A DNA stretch of 5,258 nucleotides from NCBI GenBank assembly GCA_016214425.1, contig JACRON010000128.1, positions 1 through 5,258 of the forward strand, in the 5' to 3' direction. Positions 5,122 to 5,258 of the stretch are shown one piece after another. Every line of letters starts with the position of its first letter. Positions within the stretch are counted from its first letter, which is position 1. The translations under genes were made by a program, and so were the position numbers. The notes beneath the pieces were generated by a model. It saw nothing but the letters and a program-made list of their open reading frames with translations. It was not told the DNA's origin and made no database searches. The stretch is from Nitrospirota bacterium. GTDB taxonomy: Bacteria > Nitrospirota > CAKKRA01 > 9FT-COMBO-42-15.

Positions 5122-5258
5122 CACATAGGGCAGAATTAACAGAATCAATCTGAGGAATTTTTGGTTTCCCCGCAGTATAGTATCATAATTACGCTTCTAT
5201 AAGCTTAAGGGGTGAATTGGTGAGAACGGTTCTATTTAGCTTTATGATCGCGCGCTAA
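5122..5258. other. Right-edge intergenic stretch without a supported gene
   Basis: I find no open frame of useful length on either strand. The longest plus-strand possibility is a 12-residue GTG frame at 5220-5258 that ends exactly at the window edge. The stretch lies upstream of the right-block promoter and may hold its control sites. A short direct repeat (AGAATTAAC then AGAATCAA, 5133-5148) is present and may be chance. Confidence 0.5.
5161..5189 (+). promoter_or_regulatory. Weak candidate promoter pointing right
   Basis: TTGGTT (5161-5166) and CATAAT (5184-5189) are separated by 17 bases. The first matches consensus at three of six positions and the second at five of six. It would face away from the small-protein operon and could serve a gene beyond the right edge. 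In AT-rich intergenic DNA such matches also arise by chance. Confidence 0.25.

Noticed and set aside
5220..5258. A 13-codon GTG-started frame ending at the window edge, with AAGGGG upstream
   Set aside because: It is too short and shows nothing recognisable. The preceding purine run is not enough to claim a gene.
1..5258. CRISPR array, tRNA or rRNA gene, or complete insertion sequence
   Set aside because: I saw no regularly spaced repeats, no cloverleaf or rRNA-like segment, and no transposase frame on either strand. The single REP-like hairpin is not a mobile element by itself.

Overview
The window looks like chromosomal DNA of a Gram-negative bacterium with an overall AT-leaning composition. 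The clearest lineage clue is an LPS-core heptosyltransferase, which implies an LPS outer membrane. I cannot name the phylum. An environmental lineage such as Nitrospirota, Desulfobacterota or a candidate phylum would fit, but that is a guess. Every gene I can support lies on the minus strand, so the window reads right to left.

Left block (1-3282) is a conserved housekeeping operon read from 3241 downward: lepA (elongation factor 4, GTPase), lepB (signal peptidase I) and a waaQ/rfaQ-like glycosyltransferase cut by the left edge. The gaps are 19 and 6 bases. A perfect consensus sigma-70 type promoter (TTGACA, 18 bases, TATAAT) sits directly against the lepA start codon, so the lepA mRNA should be leaderless or nearly so. 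lepB uses a TTG start.

Middle (3283-3641) holds a damaged gene. It is the N-terminal two thirds of an Mth938-like (DUF498) protein whose conserved C-terminus is missing. Its reading frame runs into a G-run and a REP-like/terminator-like hairpin that supplies the stop codon.

Right block (3642-5121) looks like an accessory gene set in one orientation: a small basic protein of 76 residues, a nucleotidyltransferase-fold protein overlapping it by 8 bases, and a GC-richer single-pass membrane protein of unknown function behind a perfect AGGAGG site. The first gene has an extended -10 element (TGGTATAAT) ending 7 bases before its ATG, again leaderless. The small-protein/nucleotidyltransferase pair resembles a toxin-antitoxin-type module in layout, but nothing in the sequence proves that function.

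The last ~150 bases (5106-5258) contain the right-block promoter and no gene I can support. There is a weak candidate promoter pointing right. The most noteworthy points are the repeated leaderless start architecture, the unassigned right-block gene trio, and the gene broken at a hairpin repeat.
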